A stretch of DNA of 45,443 bases from NCBI GenBank assembly GCA_016744185.1, contig JADGEY010000001.1, positions 1-45,443 of the forward strand, in the 5' to 3' direction. This document shows positions 44,911-45,443 of this stretch, piece after piece (the stretch's first letter is position 1; every line of letters begins with the position of its first letter). The notes under the pieces were generated by a model. The model did no database searches and was not told the origin of the DNA. It saw only the letters and a list, made by a program, of their open reading frames with translations. This stretch comes from Emcibacteraceae bacterium (GTDB lineage Bacteria; Pseudomonadota; Alphaproteobacteria; Sphingomonadales; Emcibacteraceae). Position numbers and translations under genes: made by a program.

Positions 44911-45399
44911 TTATTTTTCTTCTTCGATGTCTTTTACAGCGCAAAGAACTTGGCTAATATGGTCTTTAACTTTAACTTTCTTCCATATTTTTTCAATTAT
45001 ACCTTTTTCATTTATAAAAAAGCTGGTGCGTTCGATTCCCATGTATTCTCTCCCATAAAGTTTTTTTAAAACCCAGACATTATATTTTTCACATAAAGCA
45101 CCATCTTCGTCACTTAGAAGAGTGATATTTAAATTCTGCTTAGCAATAAAGTTTAAATGTTTTTTACCGCTGTCTTTAGACACCCCGAGAATAGAGCAGT
45201 TTAAGGCTTCAAATTTTGATTTCATTTTGGTAAAATCTTTCGCCTGTACGGTGCAGCCTGGGGTGTTGTCTTTGGGATAAAAATAAAGAACAAGTTTTCT
45301 ACCTTTAAAATCTTTCAACGAAACTTCTGTTCCATTTTCATCGGTAGCGGTAAAATCAGGGGCTTTCATATTAATTTTTGGCATATTAATTTTTGGCAT
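44911..45399 (-). CDS. bcp: thioredoxin-dependent peroxiredoxin, Bcp/PrxQ type
   Basis: The 162-residue peroxidase reduces hydrogen peroxide and alkyl hydroperoxides. The peroxidatic cysteine is C49 in NTPGCTVQ. The resolving cysteine found five residues later in E. coli Bcp is Lys54 here, so it is either a one-Cys type or uses C68, C102 or C153 instead. The YFYPKDNTPGCT, GVSKDS and LLSDEDG blocks are normal. The N-terminus starts MPKINMPKINMKAPDF: a 15-bp duplication gives three in-frame ATGs (45399, 45384, 45369). The family fold begins at KAPDF, so any of them would work. An AGAAAG stretch upstream favours the first. Confidence 0.93.
   Translation of the reverse strand: MPKINMPKINMKAPDFTATDENGTEVSLKDFKGRKLVLYFYPKDNTPGCTVQAKDFTKMKSKFEALNCSILGVSKDSGKKHLNFIAKQNLNITLLSDEDGALCEKYNVWVLKKLYGREYMGIERTSFFINEKGIIEKIWKKVKVKDHISQVLCAVKDIEEEK
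45367..45396 (-). repeat. 15-bp tandem duplication of the bcp translation start
   Basis: CATATTAATTTTTGG (+ strand) occurs at 45367-45381 and again at 45382-45396, followed by CAT (45397-45399). Each copy carries one start codon of the bcp frame. Confidence 0.9.
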
Positions 45400-45443
45400 T
45401 TTGTTCTTTCTAATATTTAAGGGGTTAACTTAAAGGGTGGTGG

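Overview
The window reads as a chromosomal stretch of an A+T-rich alphaproteobacterium. The main reasons are the unbroken order ruvC-ruvA-ruvB-ybgC-tolQ-tolR-tolA-tolB-pal-cpoB-tilS-ftsH-folP-glmM-thiD, fdxA beside a CarD-family regulator, an ArsR-methyltransferase fusion in front of metF and a metH split into two genes, a 6S RNA directly before the 5-formyl-THF cyclo-ligase gene, and a LytM peptidase next to a bactofilin. The cell is Gram-negative (Tol-Pal, MlaA, tripartite RND pump) and depends on cobalamin for methionine synthesis. I cannot place it below class level. There is no prophage, insertion sequence, CRISPR array, tRNA or rRNA.

Layout. 1-2238: a possible gene tail, the 7Fe ferredoxin fdxA, a CarD-like RNA polymerase-binding protein, and a PPP-type phosphatase homologue that has lost most metal ligands. 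2491-8337: an RND efflux operon (outer-membrane factor, adaptor, pump) ending in a strong terminator. 8397-9206: 6S RNA with its own promoter, then fau. 9230-13287: ymdB-type phosphodiesterase, yebC, ruvCAB; RuvC carries a C-terminal tail with four tandem 8-residue repeats. 13315-20290: ybgC-tolQRAB, then pal-cpoB-tilS from a separate promoter. 20431-25765: ftsH behind a heat-shock-type promoter, folP, glmM, thiD. 25863-28074: a VOC protein and the ABC-F factor EttA. On the minus strand, 28109-29581: an HdeD-like membrane protein and MlaA. 29824-35520: ArsR/methyltransferase, metF, metH in two pieces, forming a methionine-folate cycle unit. Minus strand, 35645-38805: dnaK-dnaJ. 39020-39523: a PCu(A)C copper-binding protein. 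Minus strand, 39559-41808: a damaged histidine-kinase gene and grpE. 42165-42848: a small membrane protein plus XRE regulator behind a cluster of inverted repeats. Minus strand, 43002-45399: LytM peptidase with bactofilin, and a Bcp-type peroxiredoxin.

Most genes are housekeeping. The places that depart from expectation are: (1) the histidine kinase, which has Gln where the phospho-accepting His should be and whose last 40 residues lie in the -1 frame behind an A8 run that forms a canonical slippery heptamer; (2) the metal-site-depleted phosphatase beside carD; (3) four related half-sites upstream of the membrane protein/XRE pair; (4) the 24-bp tandem repeats in ruvC. Several intergenic palindromes are also recorded as possible operators or terminators.

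All calls come from reading the sequence and from memory of protein families. No database search, alignment program or folding program was run.
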